The translations under genes were made by a program, and so were the position numbers. A stretch of 64,000 bases of DNA from Streptomyces sp. NBC_00443 (GTDB taxonomy: Bacteria; Actinomycetota; Actinomycetes; Streptomycetales; Streptomycetaceae), in assembly GCF_036014175.1 (NCBI RefSeq), contig NZ_CP107917.1, forward strand, positions 496,001 through 560,000, in the 5' to 3' direction. Under the pieces are notes generated by a model. It was not told the DNA's origin, ran no database searches, and saw only the letters and a program-made list of their open reading frames with translations. Below are positions 44,153 to 53,315 of this stretch, piece by piece (position 1 is the first letter of the stretch; every line of letters starts with the position of its first letter).

Positions 44153-47100
44153 CCGCGCCCCTCGTCCTGGCCGGCGGTGCCCGGCACGACCGCGCGGGCG
44201 ATCTCCCCAGCCGTGGCGGCGGCATGGGACCGCTGCACCAGGGTGAAGTGGTCGGCGCCGGGCACGGTCCGGATCTCCACCGGCGTGCCCAGTGCCTCCT
44301 CCCAGCCGAGGGCCGGGGACGTCCCCTCCGGCCGCGTCTGGTGACCGGCGAGCACCAGCGTGAGCCGGGTGTCCCTGAGGCGGGCGCGCCGCATCCGGTA
44401 GTCCACGAGCGCGGTGGCGTTGGCGTCGAACACCGTGAATCTGCGGCGCAGCGACTCCTGCTCCTCGCCGGCCGCCGGCCGCTCACCGCTGAGCAGCGCG
44501 GTGTCGACCCGCTCGCCGGTCATGCGCTCCAGATCACGAGCGAAGGACGCCACCCGGTCGGCGCCGGGTCCTGCGAAGTGCTCGAAGGCCTTCGAGCCGG
44601 GCGCGTAGCTGTCCAGCAGCACCAGGGAGGCGGTGCGCACCCCCTCGAAGGACAGCTGGCGTGCAATCTCGTAAGCGACAGCGCCACCCATGGACCAGCC
44701 GGCGAAGTGGTACGGCCCCTCGGGCTGCACCTTGAGCACCTCGTGGAGGTAGGAGGCCGCCATCTCCTGGACCGAGGTGAAGGCGGTGCCGCCGTCCAGG
44801 CCGGGAGAGCGGACCCCGATCACCGTGAACTCGGAGGGCAGCGCCGACGCAACGTCCCGGAAGCACAGCACGTCGCCACCGATCGGGTGCACGAGGAACA
44901 ACCGCGGTCCACCCGCCACCCCCTGGCGCAGGGTCAGCAACAGCTCGCTCGCCTGGTCGTCGGACTCCTCCCGCAACTCGCGTACCGACGCGGCCAGACG
45001 GTCGACGCGGGGCCCCTCAAGGAGCGTGCGCAGCGACAGCGACAGGCCGGTCTTCTTGCGGATCCGGGTGAGCAGGATGGTGGCGAGCAGAGAGTGCCCG
45101 CCGACCGCGAAGAAGTCATCGGTGACGCCGAAGTCCTCGTGACCGAGGAGCTCGGACCACATGGACGAGATCAGGGACTCGGTGTCGTCCCGGGGCGCGA
45201 CACGCTCCTGCGCGGCCGGAGACGAGGTGCCCCGGAGAGAGGAGCGGTCCAGCTTGCCGTTGGCCAGCAGGGCGAACCGGTCGACGAAGAGGAACAGCGA
45301 GGGGACGACGGCCAGCGGCAGCCGCTCGCGCGCGTGCCGGCGAAGTTCCTCCGTGGTCAGGCCGGAGCCCGGGGAGCGCACGACGTAGGCGACGAGCGAG
45401 CCGTCCGCCTGCCTGTCCGCCTCCACGTGGACCTGGCGCACCTGCGGATGGGTCGTCAGCTCGGCTGCAACCTCCGCGGGGTGCACCCGGACGCCGCGCA
45501 CTTTGAGCAGGTCGTCACTGCGCCCCTCGACGTGGATCTCGCCGAAGGCGCCGACCACGGCGAGGTCTCCCGTGTGGTAGACGAGGTCGTCCGGGTCGTC
45601 CGACAGTGGGTTGGGGCGGAAGTTCGAGGCCGCGCGGACGTCGTCGAGGTAGCCCAGGGTCCGGTACGGCGTCCGGATGACGATCTCGCCGCGTTCGCCG
45701 GGGCCGCGGACGGAGCCGTCCGCGCCGAGGACGACCGCCTGGGCACCGGGCAGCGGGCGGCCGACGGGCACCGGTCCCGCGTCCTGCTCGGCCGTCACCC
45801 GGTGGAACGTCTTGATCATGGTCGTCTCGGTGGGCCCGTAGAAGTTGACGACCTCGGTGTCCGGGCCCAGCAGCCGCTCACGCAGCTCCTGGACGAGCCG
45901 GCCGGTGAGGGGCTCGCCCGCGAGGCAGAGCAGCCGCAGGTCGGTGAGGGGCGCGATGGCCCGGTCGGTGTCCCGCAGCCACGACGCCACCACGCTGGGT
46001 GTCGTGTGGACGACAGTGACGCGCTCGCGCGCCAGCCAGTCCACCATCCGCGCCGTGTCGTCCAGGGCGCTCGTCGGCGGCAGGCACAGAGTGGCTCCCT
46101 GGGTGAGCGGCACGAAGACGTCGCGCAGGACCGCGTCGAAGGAGAGCGTGGTGAGCTGTGCCACGCGGTCCCCGGCGTGCACGCCGAACTCCGCCGCCTC
46201 CCAGTCGATGAAGTGGTCGAGGCCGCGGTGCGACCCGACGACCGCCTTGGCCTCGCCGGTCGTGCCGGAAGTGAAGAAGACGTACGCCGGTTCCAGGGGC
46301 CGGGCGGGGACGGGGCCGAGCGCCTCGTCCGCGCTCTTGGCGAGTGCCTCGAAGGAGAGGCGTCGCACGGTGGCGTCGCCCGGCACCTCCGTCGCGGTCG
46401 ACGGCTCGGTGAGCAGAACCTGCCGGACGCTGGCCCTGGCCACCATGGAGGCGCGCCGCGGTCCCGGCAGACCATCGTCCAGGAGTACGGCGGTGGCGCC
46501 GGCGCCGAGTGCGGCGACGAGGGCGGCCACGGTGGCGGGGGACTTGCCGCCCAGCACACCGACGCGCTGCCCCGCCTGAAGCTCCTGCGCGGCGCCCGCC
46601 ACCGCGGCGGCGAGCTGACGATAGGTCACCTCGCCTTCCGCCCAGGAGACCGCGACGGCGTCCGGGGTGGCCGCGGCCCGGCGCCGGAACCGCTCGGCGA
46701 CGGGGACGAGGTCCCGCGCGGGAAGCGGCTCGGAGAACGGATGGCCGGCGCGGCTGACGCCGGCCAGCGGGCTCGTCGGCTGCTCGGCGGCGAAGCAGAG
46801 CAGGCGCGTGAACCGCTCGCCGAGCGCGGCCGCGAACTCGGCCTGGACCGTGTCGGCGTCGTACTCGAAGTCCAGGACGGTGCCGGCCTCCCCGGGGCGC
46901 ACCACCACGGTGACGTCGAACTTGGCCGTCGGCGCGGTGCCGGAGCCGTCACCGGCGTCGGCGACCACGTCGACGGGACGCAGGAGGGCGGCCTCCCGCG
47001 GCAGTTCCTCGCGCGGCGGCATCCGCAGCATCACGGAGAACAGCGGGCTGCGGTCCCCGTCTCGGGCGGCGGCGACGGCCTCCACGACCTGCGCGTAGGA

Positions 47101-49950
47101 GACATCCCGGTGCCCCGACGCCTCGACGAGCGTCGACCTGACCCGGCCGAGTGCCTCCTCGAACGTCGGGTCGCCCGCCATGTCGAAGCGATAGGCGTGT
47201 GTCCGGACGAAGAACCCGATGACGTCCTCGAACTCCTCGCGGTCCCGGCCCACGCTGTCGCTGCCGATGACGACCCGGTCCTGTGCCGACGCCCGGGAAA
47301 GGGCGTAGGCGAGGACGGTCATCATGGCCATGTACTCGGTGGCCCCGGACTTCGCGCACAGCTCGGCGAGGCGGTCCGTCACCTCGCGGGCGACCGGAAC
47401 CCGCAGCACCCGTGCCTGGTGCGGCCGTTCGCCGGGCAAGGGACGTCCCCACGGCACGTCCGGGTCGGGGGTGTCGGCGAGCAGGTCGCGCCAGTAGGCG
47501 AGGTCGGCCTCGGCGCGCTCGCCGGTCGTCCGGCGGGCACGCCAGGCCGCGTAGTCACCGAACTGGAGCCGGGGCGTGTCGCCCTCCAGGTACGTGTGCC
47601 GGTCGGTGCCGGCGAGCAGCTCGTCGACCTGCTGCGCGACGAGGCCCCACGACACACCGTCACAGCACAGGTGATGGACGGTCAGGCCGACGAGGAGCTC
47701 ATCGTCTCCGACCCGGACCGTCCGGACCCGCACCAGCGGCCCGGCGACCAGGTCGAAGGCGGCGGCCGCCGCCTCGGACAGCGCGGCCAGGCCCGACGGC
47801 CGGTCGGCCACGGCCGGCAGGGCGGTGAAGTCGACGGCGGCCTCACCCACGGACTGCACGGGGCGCCCGTCGACCTCGCGGAAGCGCAGCCGCAACGCCT
47901 CGTGACGGCGGCACACCGTGAAGAAGGCCGCGCGTACGGCCTGCTCGTCGAGGCCGGTGGGCAGCCGGAACACGCCGGCCATGTTGTAGGCGGAGCTGTG
48001 GGGATCCAGCTGCTGGAGGAACCACAGGCCCTCTTGCTCGGGGGAGAGCGGCTGGTCGGCCTCGCGCGCGACGGGCACGGGCGCCGGTTCCTCCTCGGCC
48101 CGGGCGCCCTCCCGCAGCGCGCCGTCCACGGCCTGAGCGAGTGTGGCAATCGTCGCCGACCGGAAGAGGGTCGGCAGATTCAGGTCGATCTCGAACGTCC
48201 GGCGGATCCGGGCGAGGAGCCGGGCCAGCATCAGCGAGTGGCCACCGAGATCGAAGAAGTTGGCGTGCCGGGAGGTGATCTCCTTCTTGAACGCCTCGGA
48301 CCACAGCTCGGCGACGCGCCGCTCCGTCTCGGTCCACTCGCCCTCGTCCGCCGCCTCCTGCGGCTGCGGCTCCGCCGTGTCGTCGGGGTCGGGCAGCGCG
48401 GACCGGTCCAGCTTGCCGTGGCCGGTGAGCGGAAGCCGCTCCAGGAGGACCACGTGGGCCGGGACCATCGCGTTGGAGCCGGCCGCGGCCACGTGCCGCC
48501 GCACGGCGGAGGCGTCCACGCCCGCGCCCTGGGTCGGCACGACATAGGCGACGAGGGCGGGACCGGCTTCCCCGGCGCGGACCACGACGGCCGCGTCCTC
48601 GACCTCAGGCATGCGGGTGATCACCGCGCCGACCTCAGCCGGGTGGACGCGGACACCGAGGACCTTGACCTGGTCGTCCACCCGGCCGTGGATCTCCAGG
48701 TCGCCCTGGGGGCCGATGCGGCCCAGGTCACCGGTGCGCTGCACGAGGTCGGTGGGGTCGTCGGGGTTGAGCGGGTTCACCTCGAAGAGCGAGGCCTCTC
48801 CCGCAGCCGGGCGCCAACTGCCCCGGGTGAGGTGCGGGGTGCGGATCAGCACGTGACCGGGCTCACCGACGCCGCACCGCCGGCCCCGGTTGTTGACCAC
48901 GAGCAGTTCGGCGCCGTCGATGGCCTTGCCCACGGGCAGGATGCCCGCCGGGACCTCGCCGCCCGGAACGGGGTACCAGGACTTGAGGATGGTGGCTTCG
49001 GTCGTCCCGTAGAGGTTGACGAACCGCGTGCCCGCGTCGCCGGTCGCATTCCGCCAGCGGTTGACGAGGCTGCCCGAAAGCGGCTCGCCGGAAAGGCAGA
49101 TCAGACGCAGCGCCGGGAAGCCCGCACCGACGGGCTGTTCGGCCAGCAGCGTGGACAACACGCTCGGCACCGTCTGGAGGACGGTCACCTCGTCCTCGCG
49201 CAGCCATTCGAGCACTCGTGCCAAATCGACAAAGGGACGGTCGGTCGGCGGGAGGCACACGGTGGCGCCTCCGATGAGCGCCGGGAACAAGTCCTTGAAG
49301 ACCGCGTCGAAGGTCAGCGCGGCCATCTGGGCGACGCGGTCGCCCGCGCCGATGGCAAGGGCCTCCTGTTCCCAGGCGCAGAAGTGGGCGAGCGCCCCGT
49401 GCCAGCCCAGGACCCCGCGCGGCTCGCCGGTGGTGCCCGACGTGAAGCACACGTACGCGTCCGCGGCGGCGGCCACGACGGGCAGCTCCACGTCCCCCGC
49501 CGCCGGCTGCTCCAGCTCGGCGAGCCGGACCACCGGCGTGGCGCCGGCGCCCGGATCCCACGTCCGGTCGGTCGTGTCGACGAGCAGCGACGGGCGCGCC
49601 CGTTCCAGCACGTCACACACCCGGCCCTCCGGCTGGGTGACGTCGATCATCACCAGGACCGCACCGGCCCGCAGGACACCGAGCATGGCCACGACTGTCT
49701 CCGGCGACCGGCCACCACGGACCGCCACCACGTCCCCGGGGGTCACCTCCCGTGTCCGCAACGCCCGAGCCGTCGCGGAGAACTGCTCCACGAGCTCCTC
49801 GTACGTGTGGGACCGAGTGCCTCTGACCAGTGCGACGGCGTGCGGGAACCGGGAGGCCGTGGCCTCGATCAGGGCGGGGACGGTGGTGCTCTCGACCAGG
49901 TGCCGTGACGGCGTCGTCGACGTGGTGGGGTGGTCGTCGGCGTACGTCAT
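44149..49950 (-). CDS. Bimodular NRPS, A-T-C-A-T-TE
   Basis: 1933 residues. A1 is at about 20-510 (FTSGTTGEPRGV, TFDAVFKDLF, LYGTTEAT), T1 at about 540-610 (FFDLGGHSLM, Ser about 572), and C at about 640-1070 with intact HHLCCDG. A2 is at about 1080-1570 (FTSGTTGEAKAV, SFDAVLRDVF, FYGPTETT), T2 at about 1590-1660 (VGGHSLL), and TE at about 1690-1920 with GWSMGG (Ser about 1752) and His in GADHFTLVQ. The first module has no C domain, so it must receive its upstream donor from the C-terminal C domain of the neighbouring NRPS. Both A domains have a basic residue (Lys, Arg) at the position matching GrsA 239, which I cannot map to a known amino acid. TE should release a linear or cyclic product. 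Confidence 0.93.
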   Translation of the reverse strand: MTYADDHPTTSTTPSRHLVESTTVPALIEATASRFPHAVALVRGTRSHTYEELVEQFSATARALRTREVTPGDVVAVRGGRSPETVVAMLGVLRAGAVLVMIDVTQPEGRVCDVLERARPSLLVDTTDRTWDPGAGATPVVRLAELEQPAAGDVELPVVAAAADAYVCFTSGTTGEPRGVLGWHGALAHFCAWEQEALAIGAGDRVAQMAALTFDAVFKDLFPALIGGATVCLPPTDRPFVDLARVLEWLREDEVTVLQTVPSVLSTLLAEQPVGAGFPALRLICLSGEPLSGSLVNRWRNATGDAGTRFVNLYGTTEATILKSWYPVPGGEVPAGILPVGKAIDGAELLVVNNRGRRCGVGEPGHVLIRTPHLTRGSWRPAAGEASLFEVNPLNPDDPTDLVQRTGDLGRIGPQGDLEIHGRVDDQVKVLGVRVHPAEVGAVITRMPEVEDAAVVVRAGEAGPALVAYVVPTQGAGVDASAVRRHVAAAGSNAMVPAHVVLLERLPLTGHGKLDRSALPDPDDTAEPQPQEAADEGEWTETERRVAELWSEAFKKEITSRHANFFDLGGHSLMLARLLARIRRTFEIDLNLPTLFRSATIATLAQAVDGALREGARAEEEPAPVPVAREADQPLSPEQEGLWFLQQLDPHSSAYNMAGVFRLPTGLDEQAVRAAFFTVCRRHEALRLRFREVDGRPVQSVGEAAVDFTALPAVADRPSGLAALSEAAAAAFDLVAGPLVRVRTVRVGDDELLVGLTVHHLCCDGVSWGLVAQQVDELLAGTDRHTYLEGDTPRLQFGDYAAWRARRTTGERAEADLAYWRDLLADTPDPDVPWGRPLPGERPHQARVLRVPVAREVTDRLAELCAKSGATEYMAMMTVLAYALSRASAQDRVVIGSDSVGRDREEFEDVIGFFVRTHAYRFDMAGDPTFEEALGRVRSTLVEASGHRDVSYAQVVEAVAAARDGDRSPLFSVMLRMPPREELPREAALLRPVDVVADAGDGSGTAPTAKFDVTVVVRPGEAGTVLDFEYDADTVQAEFAAALGERFTRLLCFAAEQPTSPLAGVSRAGHPFSEPLPARDLVPVAERFRRRAAATPDAVAVSWAEGEVTYRQLAAAVAGAAQELQAGQRVGVLGGKSPATVAALVAALGAGATAVLLDDGLPGPRRASMVARASVRQVLLTEPSTATEVPGDATVRRLSFEALAKSADEALGPVPARPLEPAYVFFTSGTTGEAKAVVGSHRGLDHFIDWEAAEFGVHAGDRVAQLTTLSFDAVLRDVFVPLTQGATLCLPPTSALDDTARMVDWLARERVTVVHTTPSVVASWLRDTDRAIAPLTDLRLLCLAGEPLTGRLVQELRERLLGPDTEVVNFYGPTETTMIKTFHRVTAEQDAGPVPVGRPLPGAQAVVLGADGSVRGPGERGEIVIRTPYRTLGYLDDVRAASNFRPNPLSDDPDDLVYHTGDLAVVGAFGEIHVEGRSDDLLKVRGVRVHPAEVAAELTTHPQVRQVHVEADRQADGSLVAYVVRSPGSGLTTEELRRHARERLPLAVVPSLFLFVDRFALLANGKLDRSSLRGTSSPAAQERVAPRDDTESLISSMWSELLGHEDFGVTDDFFAVGGHSLLATILLTRIRKKTGLSLSLRTLLEGPRVDRLAASVRELREESDDQASELLLTLRQGVAGGPRLFLVHPIGGDVLCFRDVASALPSEFTVIGVRSPGLDGGTAFTSVQEMAASYLHEVLKVQPEGPYHFAGWSMGGAVAYEIARQLSFEGVRTASLVLLDSYAPGSKAFEHFAGPGADRVASFARDLERMTGERVDTALLSGERPAAGEEQESLRRRFTVFDANATALVDYRMRRARLRDTRLTLVLAGHQTRPEGTSPALGWEEALGTPVEIRTVPGADHFTLVQRSHAAATAGEIARAVVPGTAGQDEGRG

Positions 49951-49996
49951 CTCAGTGTCAGTCCAATCGTGTGGTCAGGATTGCCCTGCGGGCAGG

Positions 49997-52900
49997 TCAT
50001 AGGGCTATCTCGTCGACGTACGCGTCGGGCTTGTCCACCGCGGCCTCGACGAAGGAGGCGAGCTGGCGGGCCATGAGCGCGGCGCGCTCGGCCGAGATAC
50101 GGCCCCGGGCGTACACGAGGCGGGCCTCGTAGCCCTCGGTGAGCGGGAAGACCTCGAACTTGAGGTCGTAGTGCGTGTGCCGGGGTGGGAACTGGTGGAC
50201 CCGCACGGTGACGCCGTCGGCCTGCCGTTGCCACGCCGGCATGTTCTGGAAGACGAACAGGTTCTGGAAGACGGGCAGCCGGTCGGCGCCCCGGGCCGCT
50301 CCGACCTCGGAGACGATGCGCTCGATGGGCACCACCGAGTGCCGCTGGCCCGCCACGACGGCGGTCCGGGCGCGGTCCAGCACCTGGGCGACCGTCGCGT
50401 CCTCGTCGATCTCCAGCCTCTGCGGGACGGTCGTGACGAAGTAGCCGGCCAGGTCGGCGACCCAGGGCGGCGTCCGGTTCGCCATGGGCGTGCCGACGAC
50501 CACGGTCTCGTGGGCGGAGAGCCGGGCCAGCCATGCCGTGTAGCCGGCGAGCAGGGCCATGAACTCGGTGATGCCGTGCTCGCGGCACAGGCTCTTCAGC
50601 CGGGCCGGGAAGTCCGGCGACCAACGCAGCGCGACGCTGTCGGCGGGCGCGCTGAGGGAGGGGCCGCGGGGCTCGTCCACCGGCAGGTCGAGCCCGTCCG
50701 GCGCGTTCGCCAGCACGGTGCGCCAGTGCCGCAGCGACTCCTGGACGGCGGCCCGGTGCTCCGGGCGGGTCTCCTGCGTACGCTGCCAGGCCGCGTGGTC
50801 GACGATCTGCAACTGTGCGTCCTCGGGCCCGCGGTCCGGTTCGGTCAGCAGCCGGCTGAGCTCCTCGGTCAGCAGCGACCAGGTCCAGCCGTCCGCGATG
50901 ATCTGGTGGGTGACCATCACGAGCAGGTGGTCGGCTGGGCCGAAGCTGACCCCGTGGGCCCGCAGCGGCGGTCCGGCGGCGAGGTCGAACGGCTCGTACG
51001 CCGTCTCCGCCACCAGTCGGCGCACGGCCGCGGGATCCGCGGACAGGTCGGTCCCGTCCGTCCACTCCAGGGCCGGGGGTTCTGCGCCGACGACCGCCCG
51101 CGGCTCACCGTCCGCGGAGCGGAACGTCGTCCGCAGCACCTCGTGCCGCCGCACCAGAGCGGCGAATGCCTCCGACACCCGCTCGCCGCTCACCCCGGTG
51201 ATCCGGAACGCGGTGGGGGCGCTCATCGCGGTGCTTTCGGGCTCCAACTCCTGGAGGAACCACAGGCGTTCCTGGTAGCGATTGAGGGGCAGCTCACCAT
51301 CGCGCGGCACGCGCGACGGCACCTTCTTCGTCACCGTGCCTGCGGCGGCGACCAGGGCGCGCAGCCGGTCAAGGGTCGGTTCCGCGAAGAAGTCGGACAG
51401 GGCGAGGGTGCTGCCGAACTCCTCAGCGACGTCGGCGAGGAGCCGCACGGCGTGCAGCGACGTGCCGCCCGCGTGCAGGAAGTGCGGCTCGGTGGTGCCG
51501 AGCACCCTGGACCAGAGGCGTTCCAGAGGGTCGGCGTCGGCCTGCCTGCTCAGGTCGGACCGCTCCGCCAGGATCGCGCGCAGCGCCGCGACGTCGGCCT
51601 TGCCGTGCGCGGTCTTCGGCAGGGAGTCCACGGGTGTGAGGCCGGCCGGAACCGAGCCGGCCGGCAGGATGCCCAGCAGGTCATCACGCCATCCGGTCCA
51701 CGGCACGCCGGGGACCAGGACGGCGGCGGCGTCCAGGCGTGCGACGCCGGCCCCGTCGACGCGCGTCACCACGACGCACTCCTCGACACAGGGCAGCGAC
51801 TGCAGGGCGGCTTCCACCTCGCCCAGCTCGATACGGACGCCGCCGATCTTCACCTGGCGGTCGTTGCGGCCGTGGTAGAGGTACGCCCCGTCCGGACGCC
51901 GACTGGCCAGGTCGCCTGTGCGGTACATGCGGCGGGTCGGGTCGGCCGGGTGCGGCACGAAGCGCTCGGCCGTGACCTCGGGCAGGTTGAGGTAGCCACG
52001 GGCGATGCCCACGCCGGCGATGCACAACTCACCGACCTCGCCCGCTGGCACCTGGGTGCCGTCCTCGCCGACGACGAGCAGCTCGATGCCGGTGATGGGG
52101 TGGCCGATGGGGACCGGTGCGGTGGGCGATGCGTTCGCGGCGCACTGCCAGTGGGTGACGTCGACGGCGGCCTCGGTGGGGCCGTAGAGGTTGTGGAGTT
52201 CGGCCTGGGGCAGCCGCTCGAAGAACCGCCGGGCCAGGGACGGGCCGAGCGCCTCGCCGCTCACCATGACCGAGCGCAGCCGCGGGCAGTCCCCGGGCCG
52301 CACCTGGCGCAGGAACTCCGTGAGCATGCTCGGCACGAAGTGCGTGACGGTCACTTGGCGCTCCGTCAGGAACCGTGCCAGGTAGCCGGGGTCCCGGTGC
52401 CCGTCGGGCGCGGCGAAGGCCAGTTCCGCTCCGGTCATCAGGGGCCAGATGAACTCCCACACCGAGACGTCGAAGGTGTACGGCGTCTTCTGTGCGACCA
52501 CGTCCCCGGGGCCGATACCGAAGCGGTCCTGCATCCACCGCAGGCGGTTGACGATCGCGGCGTGCTCGATCATCACGCCCTTGGGGCGGCCCGTGGAGCC
52601 GGACGTGTAGATGACGTAGGCCAGGTGGTGGGGCGCAGCGGAGTCGATCGGCGGCGCCTGGCCGGGCGCCCGGTGACCGCGGGGCGTCAGGCGCGGCACG
52701 CCGCCGTCGGCGAGGGACCACAGCCGGGACGACTCCTCGGTCACGACGGCCGCAGGCGCGGCGTCCTGCAGCAGACCGAGGATCCGCCGGTCCGGGTCGG
52801 TGGTGGACAGCGGCAGCCATGCCCCGCCCGCTCGCACGACCCCGACGATCGCCACGGCCAGGTCGACCGAGCGCTCCAGTTGGAGCGCCACGACCCGATC

Positions 52901-53068
52901 GGGCCCTACTCCCGCCGCCACGAGCGCCTCGGCCAGGGCGGCCGAGCGGGCGTCGAGTTCGCGGTACGTCAGGACCTGTCCGTCGTCGGAGGCCGCACGC
53001 GCGTCGGGTGTCCGGCGGAACTGCTCGACCAGCACCGCACCCAACGACTCCGGACCAGTACGACGCAC
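49997..53068 (-). CDS. NRPS, A(Ser-like)-T-C with altered condensation motif
   Basis: 1023 residues from GTG 53068 (GAGGGGGA ribosome site). The A domain occupies about 1-500 (YTSGSTGRPKG, YTFDVSVWEF, NLYGPTEAAVD). Reading the ten specificity positions by eye gives D-V-W-H-M-S-L-V-D-K, one conservative change from common serine codes. T is at about 510-585 (HAGGTSLH, Ser about 537). A C-terminal C domain starts at about 590 (LPLNRYQERLWFLQEL). Its active-site motif reads HQIIADG: the second, catalytic His of HHxxxDG is Gln (about residue 722). It is the first gene of the minus arm and should load Ser and pass it to the bimodular NRPS. Confidence 0.92.
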   Translation of the reverse strand: MRRTGPESLGAVLVEQFRRTPDARAASDDGQVLTYRELDARSAALAEALVAAGVGPDRVVALQLERSVDLAVAIVGVVRAGGAWLPLSTTDPDRRILGLLQDAAPAAVVTEESSRLWSLADGGVPRLTPRGHRAPGQAPPIDSAAPHHLAYVIYTSGSTGRPKGVMIEHAAIVNRLRWMQDRFGIGPGDVVAQKTPYTFDVSVWEFIWPLMTGAELAFAAPDGHRDPGYLARFLTERQVTVTHFVPSMLTEFLRQVRPGDCPRLRSVMVSGEALGPSLARRFFERLPQAELHNLYGPTEAAVDVTHWQCAANASPTAPVPIGHPITGIELLVVGEDGTQVPAGEVGELCIAGVGIARGYLNLPEVTAERFVPHPADPTRRMYRTGDLASRRPDGAYLYHGRNDRQVKIGGVRIELGEVEAALQSLPCVEECVVVTRVDGAGVARLDAAAVLVPGVPWTGWRDDLLGILPAGSVPAGLTPVDSLPKTAHGKADVAALRAILAERSDLSRQADADPLERLWSRVLGTTEPHFLHAGGTSLHAVRLLADVAEEFGSTLALSDFFAEPTLDRLRALVAAAGTVTKKVPSRVPRDGELPLNRYQERLWFLQELEPESTAMSAPTAFRITGVSGERVSEAFAALVRRHEVLRTTFRSADGEPRAVVGAEPPALEWTDGTDLSADPAAVRRLVAETAYEPFDLAAGPPLRAHGVSFGPADHLLVMVTHQIIADGWTWSLLTEELSRLLTEPDRGPEDAQLQIVDHAAWQRTQETRPEHRAAVQESLRHWRTVLANAPDGLDLPVDEPRGPSLSAPADSVALRWSPDFPARLKSLCREHGITEFMALLAGYTAWLARLSAHETVVVGTPMANRTPPWVADLAGYFVTTVPQRLEIDEDATVAQVLDRARTAVVAGQRHSVVPIERIVSEVGAARGADRLPVFQNLFVFQNMPAWQRQADGVTVRVHQFPPRHTHYDLKFEVFPLTEGYEARLVYARGRISAERAALMARQLASFVEAAVDKPDAYVDEIAL

Positions 53069-53315
53069 GGTGTTGTCCCCCTCGTGAATACCCTGCCTGC
53101 GGACGGACCAAGATCGCCCCGGCGATGCACGACACGGAACTGTGGCACGTCAGACGCCATTTAGGAAGATCCTTATTTGGTCAAGGAATCTTTCCTTGCG
53201 TTGATCAACTGGTCATGTAATCTGCCTCAGTCCCGCCCGGCGGCAACCTGCCGTACCAGGGCAGATGTTGACGTTTTGGCGTAGAGCCGTACCGACTCTG
53301 GAAAGGGTGTTGACG
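53069..53315. promoter_or_regulatory. Divergent promoter region of the biosynthetic cluster
   Basis: The 247 bases between the first genes of the two arms. It has the lowest GC of the cluster around 53160-53225. A perfect inverted repeat CAAGGAATCTTTCCTTG lies at 53182-53198, preceded by a related AGGAAGATCCT at 53163-53173 and followed by the palindrome TTGATCAA near 53201. These are candidate operators for a shared regulator. No regulatory gene is found in the island, so control is probably from elsewhere. Confidence 0.55.

Noticed and set aside
43756..49908. A 2050-codon open frame on the plus strand opposite the bimodular NRPS
   Set aside because: It is Arg/Gly/Pro/His-rich with no domain pattern, and it lies antisense to a protein with complete A-T-C-A-T-TE motifs. 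Long antisense frames are expected at this GC content.
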